Positions 27,734 through 37,393 of a stretch of DNA of 40,075 bases are shown here, one piece after another (position 1 is the stretch's first letter; every line of letters begins with the position of its first letter). A program made the position numbers and the translations under genes. Origin of the DNA: an uncultured Alphaproteobacteria bacterium (lineage in GTDB: Bacteria; Pseudomonadota; Alphaproteobacteria; Rickettsiales; CAIJLX01); the NCBI GenBank assembly GCA_903821695.1, contig CAIJLX010000038.1, forward strand, positions 1-40,075. Reading direction: 5' to 3'. Below the pieces are notes generated by a model. It saw only the letters and a list, made by a program, of their open reading frames with translations. It was not told the DNA's origin and did not search any database.

Positions 27734-29064
27734 GTGACCTTGCTATTGTGATATTGGCGGCCGGTAAAGGCACCAGAATGAAAACAAGTTTGCCAAAGGT
27801 ATTGCACCCCATTGCGGGCAAGCCGATGCTGCATCATGTGCTCGATTGCGCAGCAGAATTGAAGCCTACGAAAACGGTTGTGGTGCTCTCGCCGGATGCA
27901 GAAGAAATTATTACATCAGTGAAGAAATATGCGCCGAAAGCAAGCATCGCTATTCAGGAAAAACCACTAGGCACAGCGCATGCAGTGATGGCTGCCGAAA
28001 GTGTGCTCAAGAACCATAAAGGTCCAGTGTTGGTGTGTTATGGCGATACGCCCTTTATCTCGGCAGATACGCTAAAATTGCTCATTACTGCACTGCAGCG
28101 ATTGACGATTGTGGTGCTTGGATTTGAGTCAAAAGATCCGGGTGGATATGGCCGTTTGGTCACTAACAATATGGGCGATGTCGAGGCCATTATTGAGGCG
28201 CGGGAAGCATCGGCTACGGTGAAGAAAATTAAACTCTGTAATTCTGGCGTGATGGGTTTTGATGGCAGTAAATTATTTGGTCTGTTGAAGCAGATTGAGC
28301 CTAACAACAGTAAGAAGGAATTTTACCTCACCGATATCATAGGCATTGCACGTCGTTCGGCTTTGAAAACATCTGTGGTGATAGCGCCGGAGGCCGAAGT
28401 GCTGGGAGTAAACTCGCAATCTCAGCTCGCGGATGCGGAAGCATTGTTCCAACAAAAATTACGCCATAAAGCATTGGAGCATGGTGTGCAGATGATGGAT
28501 CCGGCGACGGTTTATTTGCGTGCAGATACGGAGTTTGGCCGGGATGTCGTGCTGCATCCGCATGTGGTATTTGGTGATGGGGTGAAGGTGGGCGATGGGG
28601 TTGAAATTCGCTCCTTCTCGCATATCGAGCAAGCAACGTTGGGCAAGAACACGCGGGTAGGGCCATTCGCACGCATTCGCCCCGGAACGGTGACAGGTGA
28701 GGATGTGCATATTGGCAATTTCGTTGAGATAAAAAATGCGAAGTTAGGCAAGCAAGCGAAGGTGAATCACTTAAGCTATGTCGGTGATGCAACCGTAGGT
28801 GCGGCTGCCAATATTGGGGCGGGCACCATTACGTGTAATTACGATGGGGTGCATAAGCATCATACCAAAATTGGTGATGGCGCATTTATTGGTTCAAATA
28901 CTAGTTTAGTTGCGCCGGTGAGCATCGGTAAGGGGGCGGTGATTGGTGCAGGCAGCACGATCACGAAGGATGTAGAGGCGGATGCATTGGCGCTCAATAT
29001 GATGCCGCAAAAACAGGAAAAAGGTCGGGCAAAAACACTGCGGGCGAAACAGCAGAAAAAGTAA
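27730..29064 (+). CDS. glmU: Bifunctional GlmU: glucosamine-1-phosphate acetyltransferase / GlcNAc-1-P uridylyltransferase
   Basis: GlmU makes UDP-GlcNAc, the precursor of peptidoglycan and lipid A. The N-domain has LAAGKGTRMKTSLPKVLHPIAGKPM (about residues 8-35), QEKPLGTAHAVMAA and CYGDTPFIS. The C-domain is a left-handed beta helix of hexapeptide repeats, with RPGTVTGEDVHIGNFVEIKNAKLGK, HLSYVGDATVGAAANIGAGTITCNYDGVHKHHTKIGDGAFIGSNTSLVAPVSIG carrying the acetyltransferase His and Tyr/Asn residues. The last 15 residues are basic. The 444 residues agree with alphaproteobacterial GlmU. Confidence 0.96.
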   Translation: MSDLAIVILAAGKGTRMKTSLPKVLHPIAGKPMLHHVLDCAAELKPTKTVVVLSPDAEEIITSVKKYAPKASIAIQEKPLGTAHAVMAAESVLKNHKGPVLVCYGDTPFISADTLKLLITALQRLTIVVLGFESKDPGGYGRLVTNNMGDVEAIIEAREASATVKKIKLCNSGVMGFDGSKLFGLLKQIEPNNSKKEFYLTDIIGIARRSALKTSVVIAPEAEVLGVNSQSQLADAEALFQQKLRHKALEHGVQMMDPATVYLRADTEFGRDVVLHPHVVFGDGVKVGDGVEIRSFSHIEQATLGKNTRVGPFARIRPGTVTGEDVHIGNFVEIKNAKLGKQAKVNHLSYVGDATVGAAANIGAGTITCNYDGVHKHHTKIGDGAFIGSNTSLVAPVSIGKGAVIGAGSTITKDVEADALALNMMPQKQEKGRAKTLRAKQQKK

Positions 29065-29128
29065 TTTTCTTGTTTTACTGGTAATGAGTTCTGCTATAAA
29101 GCCCATATTGTTTATTTAGGAGGCTGAT

Positions 29129-29326
29129 ATGGCTGCACAAAGCACCGGAAACGAATTTGAAAACATGGTTTATGATATTCCCGTGTTCGCTCAAATCACC
29201 CAATTCTTTGATTGGTTTAGTGGCCTGGTGTGGTATTGGCAGCTAGCAGTTGGCTTCGGAATAATTCTCGGTGTGTGGTTATTTTTAAAAATAGTCGCCA
29301 CTATTTTTGGTTCAGGAGACGAGTAA
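29129..29326 (+). CDS. Small single-pass membrane protein, unknown
   Basis: The 65-residue product has a polar N-terminus (MAAQSTGNEFENMVYDIP) and one transmembrane segment at about residues 37-59 (YWQLAVGFGIILGVWLFLKIVATIF), with an acidic end (GSGDE). A textbook ribosome binding site AGGAGG (29118-29123) lies 5 bases before the ATG, strong evidence that it is translated. It sits alone between glmU and aatA, with a possible TATAAA -10 box at about 29095. I do not recognise the family. Confidence 0.7.
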   Translation: MAAQSTGNEFENMVYDIPVFAQITQFFDWFSGLVWYWQLAVGFGIILGVWLFLKIVATIFGSGDE

Positions 29327-30535
<1,209 letters not shown>

Positions 30536-30576
30536 GGTTGCAAATTTAAGGACTTCCAACTAGGTTGCTGCCTCTT

Positions 30577-30593
30577 TTCAGATTTTGTCTGAA
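30577..30593 (+). terminator. Small hairpin between aatA and tRNA-Ser
   Basis: TTCAGA-TTTTG-TCTGAA is a perfect six-pair stem ending 3 bases before the tRNA. It could weakly terminate aatA or be part of the tRNA precursor leader. There is no T-run after the stem, so a terminator role is doubtful. Confidence 0.3.
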
Positions 30594-30596
30594 TGC

Positions 30597-30690
30597 GGAG
30601 GGGTGGCCGAGTGGCTGAAGGCGGCGGTTTGCTAAACCGTTATACGGGTTCATTTCCGTATCGAGGGTTCGAATCCCTTCTCCTCCGCCA
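30597..30690 (+). tRNA. tRNA-Ser (anticodon GCU), island integration site
   Basis: A 94-base type II tRNA with encoded CCA. The acceptor stem is GGAGGGG/CTCCTCC with one G-U pair. The D-arm region reads TGGCCGAGTGGCTGAAGGC, and the anticodon loop TTGCTAA has GCT at 30631-30633, decoding AGC/AGU serine. A long variable arm (TACGGG...CCGTA) is followed by the GGGTTCGAATCCC T-arm. tRNA genes are common targets of tyrosine integrases, and one begins 160 bases downstream. Confidence 0.97.
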
Positions 30691-30830
30691 GAAGCCTAGT
30701 TCAACAAAGTCCAATAAAGTCCAAAAAATGCCGGTTTAACTAGGGTTTTCGGCAATTTAGTCGTCCAGCGCCGTCCGTATAGATTTCTTGCAATCCAGTA
30801 TATATACGGGTATAAATGCGGGTATATTTT
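30672..30830. other. Left attachment region (attL) of the island
   Basis: The 3' end of tRNA-Ser plus CAGAAGCC is followed by AAAAAATGCCGG (30723-30734), a TTTTCGGC string and GGGTATATTTT (30820-30830). The same elements recur, degenerate, at 39590-39730 on the far side of the island. The tRNA remains complete, as expected when integration restores its 3' end. Confidence 0.55.
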
Positions 30831-30848
30831 GAGGCTGGAACCGCATCT

Positions 30849-32066
30849 ATGGCACTCACAGAACTGGCAATAAAGAATGCCAAACCACAGGCAAAGCGTT
30901 ATCGGCTAATAGATGGCGGCGGTCTCTCTTTGGAAATATCACCCGCTGGCGGAAAGTTATGGCGGTGGCGTTATTACTATCAGGGCAAAGAGCAAATCTT
31001 GGCACTCGGCAAATATCCGGCCACTACACTTGCAGAGGCCAGAAAGAAGCGTGATGAAGCCCGTGCAGCATTAAATGAGGGCAAGCACCCCACCAGAGAG
31101 AAGAAACTCCAAAAACTCCGTAATCAACATCAGGGCGAAAACAGTTTTGCTAAAGTAGCTATCCGCTGGATGGAAACAAAGCATACGGGACTTAATGAGA
31201 AGTATGCCAAACAATGCCGCACCCGTATGGAAGAGCATATCTTCCCTATGATTGGCGATTTACCGATTGCAGATATTACCATTCCAGACGTGGTGCAAGT
31301 GGTAGAGAAAATTGGCAACCGTGGAACCATCGAAACCGCCAAGCGTATGAAACAGCTTATGGGGCAGGTTTTTCGTTATGCCGCCCAGCGTGGCCTCTGC
31401 CAGCATAACCCAGCGGCGGACCTACGGGATATTTTGCCAACCGTAGAAGAAAAGCACCATGCGTGTATCCACCCCAATGAATTTCCGAAACTACTCAAAG
31501 CCATGTATGCGAGAGAAGACGACATGACAAAATGGGCCATGCAGTTATTGGCACTAACCTTTGTGAGAACGGGTGAACTTATCGGCGCCGAATGGAGTGA
31601 AATAGATTGGGAACGTGAGGAATGGCATATTCCAAAACACCGGATGAAAATGCGTCGCCCTCATATAGTGCCACTTGCACGGCAAACTTTAGAAATTCTC
31701 AAAAATCTGCATGAAATTACAGGTCAACGCACCTACATCTTCTTTAGCGCACCTGCTAAATCCAAGCATCTCAGCAATGGTGCGGTGTTAATGGCATTGC
31801 GGCGGATGGGGTATAGAGGCCAGATGACAGGCCACGGATTTAGAACAATGGCCAGCACTATCTTGAATGAGAAGAATTATCCATCTGATTGGATAGAGCG
31901 ACAGCTTGCCCATGAAGATGATGACAAAATCCGAGGAGCATACAACCGCGCCGAACACTTGCTGGAGCGCAAAAAGATGATGCAGGATTATGCAGATTAT
32001 CTAGATGCCATGCGTATGAGCGATGGTAATAATGTGAAGCAATTCAAGCCTGCCCTATATCAGTAG
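30849..32066 (+). CDS. P4-type tyrosine integrase
   Basis: This tyrosine recombinase of the P4/prophage family integrates and excises the island at tRNA-Ser. The ATG at 30849 (MALTELAIKNAKPQAKRYRLIDGGGL) fits the family; an upstream ATG at 30816 adds 11 unlikely residues. Regions: the N-terminal DUF4102-like arm-binding domain to about residue 90, a core-binding SAM-like domain (SFAKVAIRWMETKH...), and the catalytic domain with Arg in LTFVRTGELIGAEW, HGFR in MTGHGFRTMAS, the second His in QLAHEDDDKIRGAYNR and the nucleophile Tyr in AYNRAEHL. It has 405 residues and appears intact. Confidence 0.93.
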   Translation: MALTELAIKNAKPQAKRYRLIDGGGLSLEISPAGGKLWRWRYYYQGKEQILALGKYPATTLAEARKKRDEARAALNEGKHPTREKKLQKLRNQHQGENSFAKVAIRWMETKHTGLNEKYAKQCRTRMEEHIFPMIGDLPIADITIPDVVQVVEKIGNRGTIETAKRMKQLMGQVFRYAAQRGLCQHNPAADLRDILPTVEEKHHACIHPNEFPKLLKAMYAREDDMTKWAMQLLALTFVRTGELIGAEWSEIDWEREEWHIPKHRMKMRRPHIVPLARQTLEILKNLHEITGQRTYIFFSAPAKSKHLSNGAVLMALRRMGYRGQMTGHGFRTMASTILNEKNYPSDWIERQLAHEDDDKIRGAYNRAEHLLERKKMMQDYADYLDAMRMSDGNNVKQFKPALYQ

Positions 32067-32103
32067 GTTGAAATATATTGCAAAACTGTCCTAAATTAGA
32101 CGT

Positions 32104-32928
32104 ATGCAGACGATTAAGGACCAATCCCTCACAAAAGAACAGAAGGTAGAATACCTCCTACAGCGCCAACTATACTGGGCATTTGGAAAGCTCAAACTTG
32201 ATACACTTACACAGCAAGAGCGCGAGAGATTACAAACTGAAATAGATAAAAATAGAAAAGAACTTTTGAGCTTTGAAGATGCTGAGATAGATAACTTTTA
32301 TCGAATCGAACTTTATTTAGACGAAGTAAAAAAACCTTTCAGAACTACTTACCCCGTAGAGATAAAGCTAAACTCGATAAAATATAGCGCCAATCTTAGA
32401 TACTGGTCGAAAATGGATTATTGGGATAGAGATCAGGCCGTCATATTGAGTTTTGGTAGAGACCCAGAAAAGCTAAAGGAAACTCAAGAACATCAATATG
32501 GTGATGACCGCTCTAGCCTGTTAAAGGCCATTAAAAATCTAAATAAGCTTGTAAAAACTCACTACCACCTAGCTGAAAGAGCACATCCTTCTAAGTACAT
32601 CGAGTTTTTTAAGGAAAAAGAAATTATATTTCCTGAAAAATTGGCCGAATACGTAGAAAAATATCATCCCGACAGGTTTGAAAAGAAGGCCAGTAAGCCA
32701 TTAGTAAAGCCTGTCTATACTACCCCCTATATAGAGTTAATGTTTCAGGCAATACAGGAACACAGAATAACGGAATCTAATCAGTCCAAGAAGGAATTTT
32801 TGACGGAGTGGTTTCTCAGTAAAAGTACACCTCAAACCCAAATATCCAAAAATAAAGCCGAACTCATGGCAACTTTTATAAGACTCCCAGAATCGGGTAT
32901 AGGCGGCAATAAAGCTAATAAAAAATAG
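32104..32928 (+). CDS. Uncharacterised island protein
   Basis: The 274-residue protein is charged, AT-rich in codons and without a signal peptide. An N-terminal helical stretch (SLTKEQKVEYLLQRQLYWAFGKL) is followed by YWSKMDYWDRDQAVILSFGRDPEKL, resembling a motif I have seen in proteins next to AlpA-type regulators in islands (tryptophan, then an aliphatic stretch and GxDP). The C-terminus KNKAELMATFIRLPESGIGGNKANKK also looks like the common tail of that group. This suggests an island maintenance or regulatory partner rather than cargo, but no function can be assigned. It stands between the integrase (37 bases) and the alpA gene. Confidence 0.65.
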   Translation: MQTIKDQSLTKEQKVEYLLQRQLYWAFGKLKLDTLTQQERERLQTEIDKNRKELLSFEDAEIDNFYRIELYLDEVKKPFRTTYPVEIKLNSIKYSANLRYWSKMDYWDRDQAVILSFGRDPEKLKETQEHQYGDDRSSLLKAIKNLNKLVKTHYHLAERAHPSKYIEFFKEKEIIFPEKLAEYVEKYHPDRFEKKASKPLVKPVYTTPYIELMFQAIQEHRITESNQSKKEFLTEWFLSKSTPQTQISKNKAELMATFIRLPESGIGGNKANKK

Positions 32929-33032
32929 AACCCCTGAACGGTTCCACCCTTTACCCTAGAACCCTTCGAGAATGTACCCAAGTTTTTGAACGTCCTAAAC
33001 TCGCTCTGTTTTTCAACAAACGGAGTAAGACA

Positions 33033-33227
33033 ATGACAAAACTATTTATCCCAGAAACTGGCTTTATGCGGCTTCCTGCCGTGCTTTCCCTTATACCTGT
33101 TAGCAAGTCCACATGGTGGGCTGGTGTCAAATCAGGACGCTATCCAAAGTCCTTGAAATTGAGCAAGGGCATAACTGTATGGCGGGCAGAGGACATCCAC
33201 GCCCTGATTGCGGAGGTGCAATCGTGA
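33033..33227 (+). CDS. AlpA-family phage/island transcriptional regulator
   Basis: This 64-residue HTH protein reads FMRLPAVLSLIPVSKSTWWAGVKSGRYPKSLKLSKGITVWRAEDIHALIAEV, the standard AlpA/HTH_17 pattern with the recognition helix at SKSTWWAGVKSG. In P4-like elements AlpA proteins activate integrase/excision genes. GGAG lies 8 bases before the ATG. The stop overlaps the GTG start of the next gene (GTGA), so they are coupled. Confidence 0.9.
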   Translation: MTKLFIPETGFMRLPAVLSLIPVSKSTWWAGVKSGRYPKSLKLSKGITVWRAEDIHALIAEVQS

Positions 33228-33694
33228 AACGCATAAACACGCGCCGCATAAAGGCTAAAATATCTTATCCAGTTGCAGTATTTGCGGAGTTGGTAGGTGT
33301 TCACCCCAACACCGTAAATAATTGGGTAAAGCATGAGGGCTTGCAGCGCGTGGAGGGTGTTTACCCACATTTGATTTATGGGCAGGACGCAATTGATTTT
33401 CTAAACGCCCGCCAGCAAAAGAACAGAAGCACGCTATCGCTGGATGAATTTAATTGCCTGAAATGTGACGCACCACGCAAGGCATGGGAAGGGATGGCAG
33501 CTATCGAAAGCATAAATACAAAGAAGGCATTATTGAGGGCGGTTTGCGAATCCTGCAACGGCAAAATTAGCAAATTCATTTCACTCAAAAATAAGGCCGC
33601 AATCGAAGAAACCTTCCTCATTCAGCAGTTACATCCATCGGCATTAGTCGAGTCCACCAACACCAACCCAAGCAGTGAAACTAAAGGAGTATAA
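33224..33694 (+). CDS. HTH and zinc-ribbon-like island protein
   Basis: From the GTG at 33224 the product is 156 residues. The first half contains an HTH: VAVFAELVGVHPNTVNNWVKHEGLQRVEGVYPHLIYGQDAIDFL, the layout of excisionase or MerR-like DNA binders. The second half has two CxxC knuckles (NCLKCDAPRK and VCESCNGKI) about 40 residues apart, enough for one zinc ribbon. It is translated with alpA by a 4-base overlap and runs 20 bases past the first in-frame codon, but not the likely ATG, of the next recombinase. A role as excisionase or small regulator is likely; exact function is unknown. Confidence 0.75.
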   Translation: MKRINTRRIKAKISYPVAVFAELVGVHPNTVNNWVKHEGLQRVEGVYPHLIYGQDAIDFLNARQQKNRSTLSLDEFNCLKCDAPRKAWEGMAAIESINTKKALLRAVCESCNGKISKFISLKNKAAIEETFLIQQLHPSALVESTNTNPSSETKGV

Positions 33695-33698
33695 ATTT

Positions 33699-34787
33699 AT
33701 GGCCACATATCACCCCGAAAACGAGCGCATGAAAACCAAGTATTTTGCCTTTGAAAAAGAGGCTAATGGTAAAAGCCCTCAGACCATTGAAAACATGCGG
33801 AAGGCAATCATCCGTTATGAGGAGTTTACGAAGCATGACAGCTTCAAAACTTTCAATAATAAAAAGGCGATGGAATTTAAGGCGCACCTGCTGAAAACCA
33901 AAAACAAGCATGGGCAGCCATTAAGCGCATCCACCATTGCCCACACCCTCAGCCCACTACAAGAGTTATTTAAATGGCTGGCAACACAGGGGGGATATAA
34001 AACCCAGATTCGTTACCCAGACATTGAATATCTGAACCTGAATGAAAACGATAAGCACAAAATCCAACCCAACACTCTGAAAGAATATCCGAGCGAAGAG
34101 CAAATCCGCAAAGTAATCGCGTCAATGCCCACCCATACCGATGTGGAAAAGCGCAATCGGGCGATGATTGCTTTTGTTTTCGCCACAGGTGTGCGCGATG
34201 GCGCGTTAATCGGCTTGAAACTCAAACATGTAAACACAGGTAAAAAGTATGTGGTGCAAAACCCCAATGAAGTGGACACAAAATTTCGCAAACGCATTAA
34301 CACTAAGTTTTTTCCGGTGGGTGATGATATTCACCAGATTGTTTTAGATTGGGTGGAGTTCTTGAGGAAAGAAAAGCTGTTTGCCGATAATGACCCCCTG
34401 TTTCCCAAAGAAGAGTTGGTGCAGGATGATGACAGGAATTTCAAGGGCGGCAAACTCTCGCATCAGCACTGGAAAAGTGCGGCGGGTGTGCGGGTGATAT
34501 GGAAGCAGGCGTTTGAAGCCGCATCTATGCGTTATTTTCCACCCCACCGTTTCCGCGATACGCTCTCAAGCATTGGCCGGAAGCTATGCAGCAACACGGA
34601 AGAGCAGATGGCATGGGCAAAGAATCTAGGCCACGAAAGCCCCGCCACCACGTTCATGGTATATGGCGGCTTTTCACCTGACCAGCAATTTGAGGTGATT
34701 GAACGGCTGGGCAAAAAATCGTCAAAAACCGTATCGCCTGATATTGAAGCAATTGCCGAGGCAGTTGCCAAAAAACTACGCTCGTAA
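33699..34787 (+). CDS. Second tyrosine recombinase (XerC/D-like fold)
   Basis: The ATG at 33699 has AAAGGAG 9 bases upstream and gives 362 residues. An N-terminal SAM-like core-binding domain (SPQTIENMRKAIIRYEEF... LSASTIAHTLSPLQELFKWLATQ) precedes the catalytic domain: Arg in FATGVRDGALIGLKLKHV (about residue 165), HRFRDTLS (about 282-287), LGHESPATTFMVYGGF with His and the nucleophile Tyr (about 311-322). All catalytic residues are present. It lacks the DUF4102 arm of the P4 integrase, so it is not a duplicate. It may act on a different site, resolve dimers or serve the cargo module. It is the last gene of the alpA cluster. Confidence 0.88.
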   Translation: MATYHPENERMKTKYFAFEKEANGKSPQTIENMRKAIIRYEEFTKHDSFKTFNNKKAMEFKAHLLKTKNKHGQPLSASTIAHTLSPLQELFKWLATQGGYKTQIRYPDIEYLNLNENDKHKIQPNTLKEYPSEEQIRKVIASMPTHTDVEKRNRAMIAFVFATGVRDGALIGLKLKHVNTGKKYVVQNPNEVDTKFRKRINTKFFPVGDDIHQIVLDWVEFLRKEKLFADNDPLFPKEELVQDDDRNFKGGKLSHQHWKSAAGVRVIWKQAFEAASMRYFPPHRFRDTLSSIGRKLCSNTEEQMAWAKNLGHESPATTFMVYGGFSPDQQFEVIERLGKKSSKTVSPDIEAIAEAVAKKLRS

Positions 34788-34952
34788 CATTGAACTATGA
34801 GCGTACACGTAGGAAAAACAGTAAAGCTCAGCGCCTCACATTTTTTAATCGTACAAAAACTCTTCTTTCAACGAAAGGATTGTGTATCTTGTAAATCAAT
34901 AAACCTAGCAGGGGGCTAGTCCACCCGACCCATTGAAGGATTTTTGTACCCC
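34788..34952. other. Gap before the methyltransferase gene, with a short hairpin
   Basis: No gene is supported here. CTAGC-AGGGG-GCTAG (34905-34919) forms a five-pair stem 33 bases before the methyltransferase ATG and may be an operator or weak pause. GAAGGA (34935-34940) is the probable ribosome binding site. A 40-codon ATG frame at 34797 has a CxxC pair but no ribosome binding site. Confidence 0.35.
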
Positions 34953-37328
34953 ATGAGTCTATATCAAAACCTAAAACACGCCCGCACGGAAGAAGATGTA
35001 AAGGATATTTACATCAAGGCATTGGGCTTAAAAGGTTACACCAAAGGTTTGATAGACATCCGCACGGATGAAATTTGGTTTGAGGCGAAGGATAAGCCCA
35101 CCTCTAGCTATGCAATGTTCACGCAGCTTTTACATTATGTGCAGGCAGATTTGAATAAAGGCGAGCCTATCCCACCATTTTTGGCAGTGATTGATACAGA
35201 AAAAGCGGCGATCATGAAAACGGCCGATGTGCTGCCGTTCTTGAAAAAGAAAACGATAAAATGGGGCAAATCCGCCAGCCAATATACCAAAGAAGCACTC
35301 GATGCGGTTTCAGCCTATATCGGGACATATTTTGTTTCCTTCAAAATTTCGACGCACGAGGAAGAGTTTATCAGCACGGTGAAAGCCGCGATCAAGTCCG
35401 GTGATATTATCCGCACACAAATCACGCCTGATAACTTAAAACAGGTGTTTGATAAATGGGTGCAGATGATTGGGCGGGAGATTAAAGGCGTAGCGGAGGA
35501 TAAGTATAATCTGCTGTTTTTTGCTGATATTATGAGCGATGGCACAGTTTCCACGCATGAAAACCTACCCGCTGAATTGCTGCATAAGGGCAATGCGCCT
35601 GTGTTTATGCTGGAAGGCAAAATTTATGAGTTGGGCAATAAGGAAGGTTATCGTCAGTTCTGGGCGATTTATCACCGCCCGCCAGAAAAGGAATATCGCA
35701 ATTATTTGTTGGAGCGTCGCGATAGTTTAATTCCGCTGGATGAGCGCAGCTTCAAGGGCGCGTATTACACACCATTGCACGTGGTGGATAAAGCCTATGA
35801 CAAACTCGCCGAAACGCTCGGCAAAAACTGGCAGCAGAATTACATTGTGTGGGATATGTGCTGCGGCGTGGGCAATTTGGAAGTGAAACACTCCAACCCG
35901 CGCAATGTGTTTATGAGCACGCTGGATGCAGCCGATGTGGATGTGATGAAAGCCACCAAAACCTGCGTTGCCGCCACCCGCTTTCAATATGATTATCTGA
36001 ATGACGACATCACCGATGATGGCAAAATTGATTATGCCTTAACCAACAAAATCCCGCAGCCTTTGCGCGAAGCAATCAGCAGCGGCAAAAAGATTCTGGT
36101 GCTGATAAATCCGCCTTATGCAGAGGCGGCAAACTCACAAGGCAATGAAGGAAAAACTGACGTTGCGGCAACAAAAATTGGCGCGTTGATGAACACCGAA
36201 GATTATGGCTATGCAGCGCGGGAATTATTTGTGCAGTTTATGGCAAGAATTGCCAAAGAAATGCCCACCGCCACTATTGCTATGTTTAGCAAACTGAAAT
36301 ATGTGAACGCTCCCAATTTTGAAAAATTCCGCGAGAGTTGGAACGCGCAATTCCAAGATGGCTTTATTGTGCACTCCAAAGCATTTGATGGCTTAAAAGG
36401 CAATTTCCCGATTGGTTTTTTAATATGGAAAACAAACCAGCAAGGCAAAAAAACACCGATAACAGAAATTGAAGTTGAGGTATTGAATAAAGACTCCAAT
36501 CCGATTGGCAGCAAAGCGTTTTATAATTTGCCCAATAAAAACTTTCTAAGTTTATGGATGCCACGCCTAAAAACCAATGGCACTAACATCCCACTAAAAA
36601 ATGCCATCCACCCTCAAGAGAATCATGCGAAAGTTACTGCGTGGCGCGATGATGCAATTGCTTACATGTATTGTAACAGCAATGACTTGCAAAATGCTGC
36701 AAAACAAACAGCAATAACTTCTTCTGTGTTTAGTACAGGTAATGGCTTTTATGTCACCCCAGAAAACTTATGGCAGGCGGCGGTGGTGTTTTCGGTGCGG
36801 CGGTTGATTAAGCCAACATGGATAAATGACCGCGATCAATTTTTGCAGCCCACTTCCCCATTTTCCGATGAATTCAAAACCGATTGTTTGTTGTGGATGT
36901 TGTTTAACGGCAGCAACCTCACCGCCAGCGCGGATGATCTGGAGTGGAATGGCAAAAAATGGAGCATCGTGAATCATTTTATTCCCTTCACCGAAAGCGA
37001 AGTTGGCTCGCCCGACCGCTTTGAATCTGATTTCATGGTGCGGTATTTGGCGGGCAAGAAACTCTCGCCCGAAGCCCTCGCGGTGCTGAATGCTGGGCGT
37101 GGCCTATGGCAAGCCTATTTTGCTGAAACTCCCCCACATAATGTGCGTGAGGAGTTAAAACTAAACCGGGCTGATGTAGGCTGGTATCAAATCCGTAATG
37201 CTCTAAAAAAGCGCAATGAAGCGGGTGATAGCCTTCCAGTTGATTTCGCTCCTTTCGACGCGGCATATAAGGTGCTGACCGAAAAACTTACTCCACAAGT
37301 CTACGAACTCGGCTTTTTAAAACCCTAA
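34953..37328 (+). CDS. Type IIG-like enzyme: putative PD-(D/E)xK nuclease fused to N6-adenine methyltransferase
   Basis: The 791-residue protein (ATG 34953) appears to join two activities. Residues 30-65 read KGLIDIRTDEIWFEAKD...QLLHYVQ: D35, E44-x-K46 and Q58-xxx-Y62 are the pattern of PD-(D/E)xK nucleases with a QxxxY motif, as in HsdR and type IIG enzymes. The middle has methyltransferase motif X (KGAYYTPLHVVDKAYDKL, about 267), motif I (VWDMCCGVGNLE, about 296-308) and motif IV NPPY (386-389), in gamma-class order for N6-adenine methylation. The C-terminal 300 residues probably recognise DNA. Motif I has DxCCGxG where DxACGxG is usual. No separate specificity or nuclease gene adjoins. It is convergent with the HTH-repeat gene. 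Confidence 0.75.
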   Translation: MSLYQNLKHARTEEDVKDIYIKALGLKGYTKGLIDIRTDEIWFEAKDKPTSSYAMFTQLLHYVQADLNKGEPIPPFLAVIDTEKAAIMKTADVLPFLKKKTIKWGKSASQYTKEALDAVSAYIGTYFVSFKISTHEEEFISTVKAAIKSGDIIRTQITPDNLKQVFDKWVQMIGREIKGVAEDKYNLLFFADIMSDGTVSTHENLPAELLHKGNAPVFMLEGKIYELGNKEGYRQFWAIYHRPPEKEYRNYLLERRDSLIPLDERSFKGAYYTPLHVVDKAYDKLAETLGKNWQQNYIVWDMCCGVGNLEVKHSNPRNVFMSTLDAADVDVMKATKTCVAATRFQYDYLNDDITDDGKIDYALTNKIPQPLREAISSGKKILVLINPPYAEAANSQGNEGKTDVAATKIGALMNTEDYGYAARELFVQFMARIAKEMPTATIAMFSKLKYVNAPNFEKFRESWNAQFQDGFIVHSKAFDGLKGNFPIGFLIWKTNQQGKKTPITEIEVEVLNKDSNPIGSKAFYNLPNKNFLSLWMPRLKTNGTNIPLKNAIHPQENHAKVTAWRDDAIAYMYCNSNDLQNAAKQTAITSSVFSTGNGFYVTPENLWQAAVVFSVRRLIKPTWINDRDQFLQPTSPFSDEFKTDCLLWMLFNGSNLTASADDLEWNGKKWSIVNHFIPFTESEVGSPDRFESDFMVRYLAGKKLSPEALAVLNAGRGLWQAYFAETPPHNVREELKLNRADVGWYQIRNALKKRNEAGDSLPVDFAPFDAAYKVLTEKLTPQVYELGFLKP

Positions 37329-37346
37329 AATTTAGGAGGCGAGGGA

Positions 37347-37365
37347 ACAGCCAATTTGCGGCTGT
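37347..37365. terminator. Hairpin between the two convergent island genes
   Basis: ACAGCC-AATTTGC-GGCTGT is a perfect six-pair stem in the 65-base gap between the convergent stops; a second palindrome CCTAAAATTTAGG lies at 37324-37336. Placement suits a bidirectional terminator, but T-runs are weak on both strands. Confidence 0.45.
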
Positions 37366-37393
37366 ACTTATAAAACTAGTACCTAGACTTGGT

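Noticed and set aside
34797-34919. A 40-codon ATG frame with CxxC between the second recombinase and the methyltransferase
   Set aside because: No ribosome binding site, no recognised family, and it ends on a hairpin that looks regulatory.
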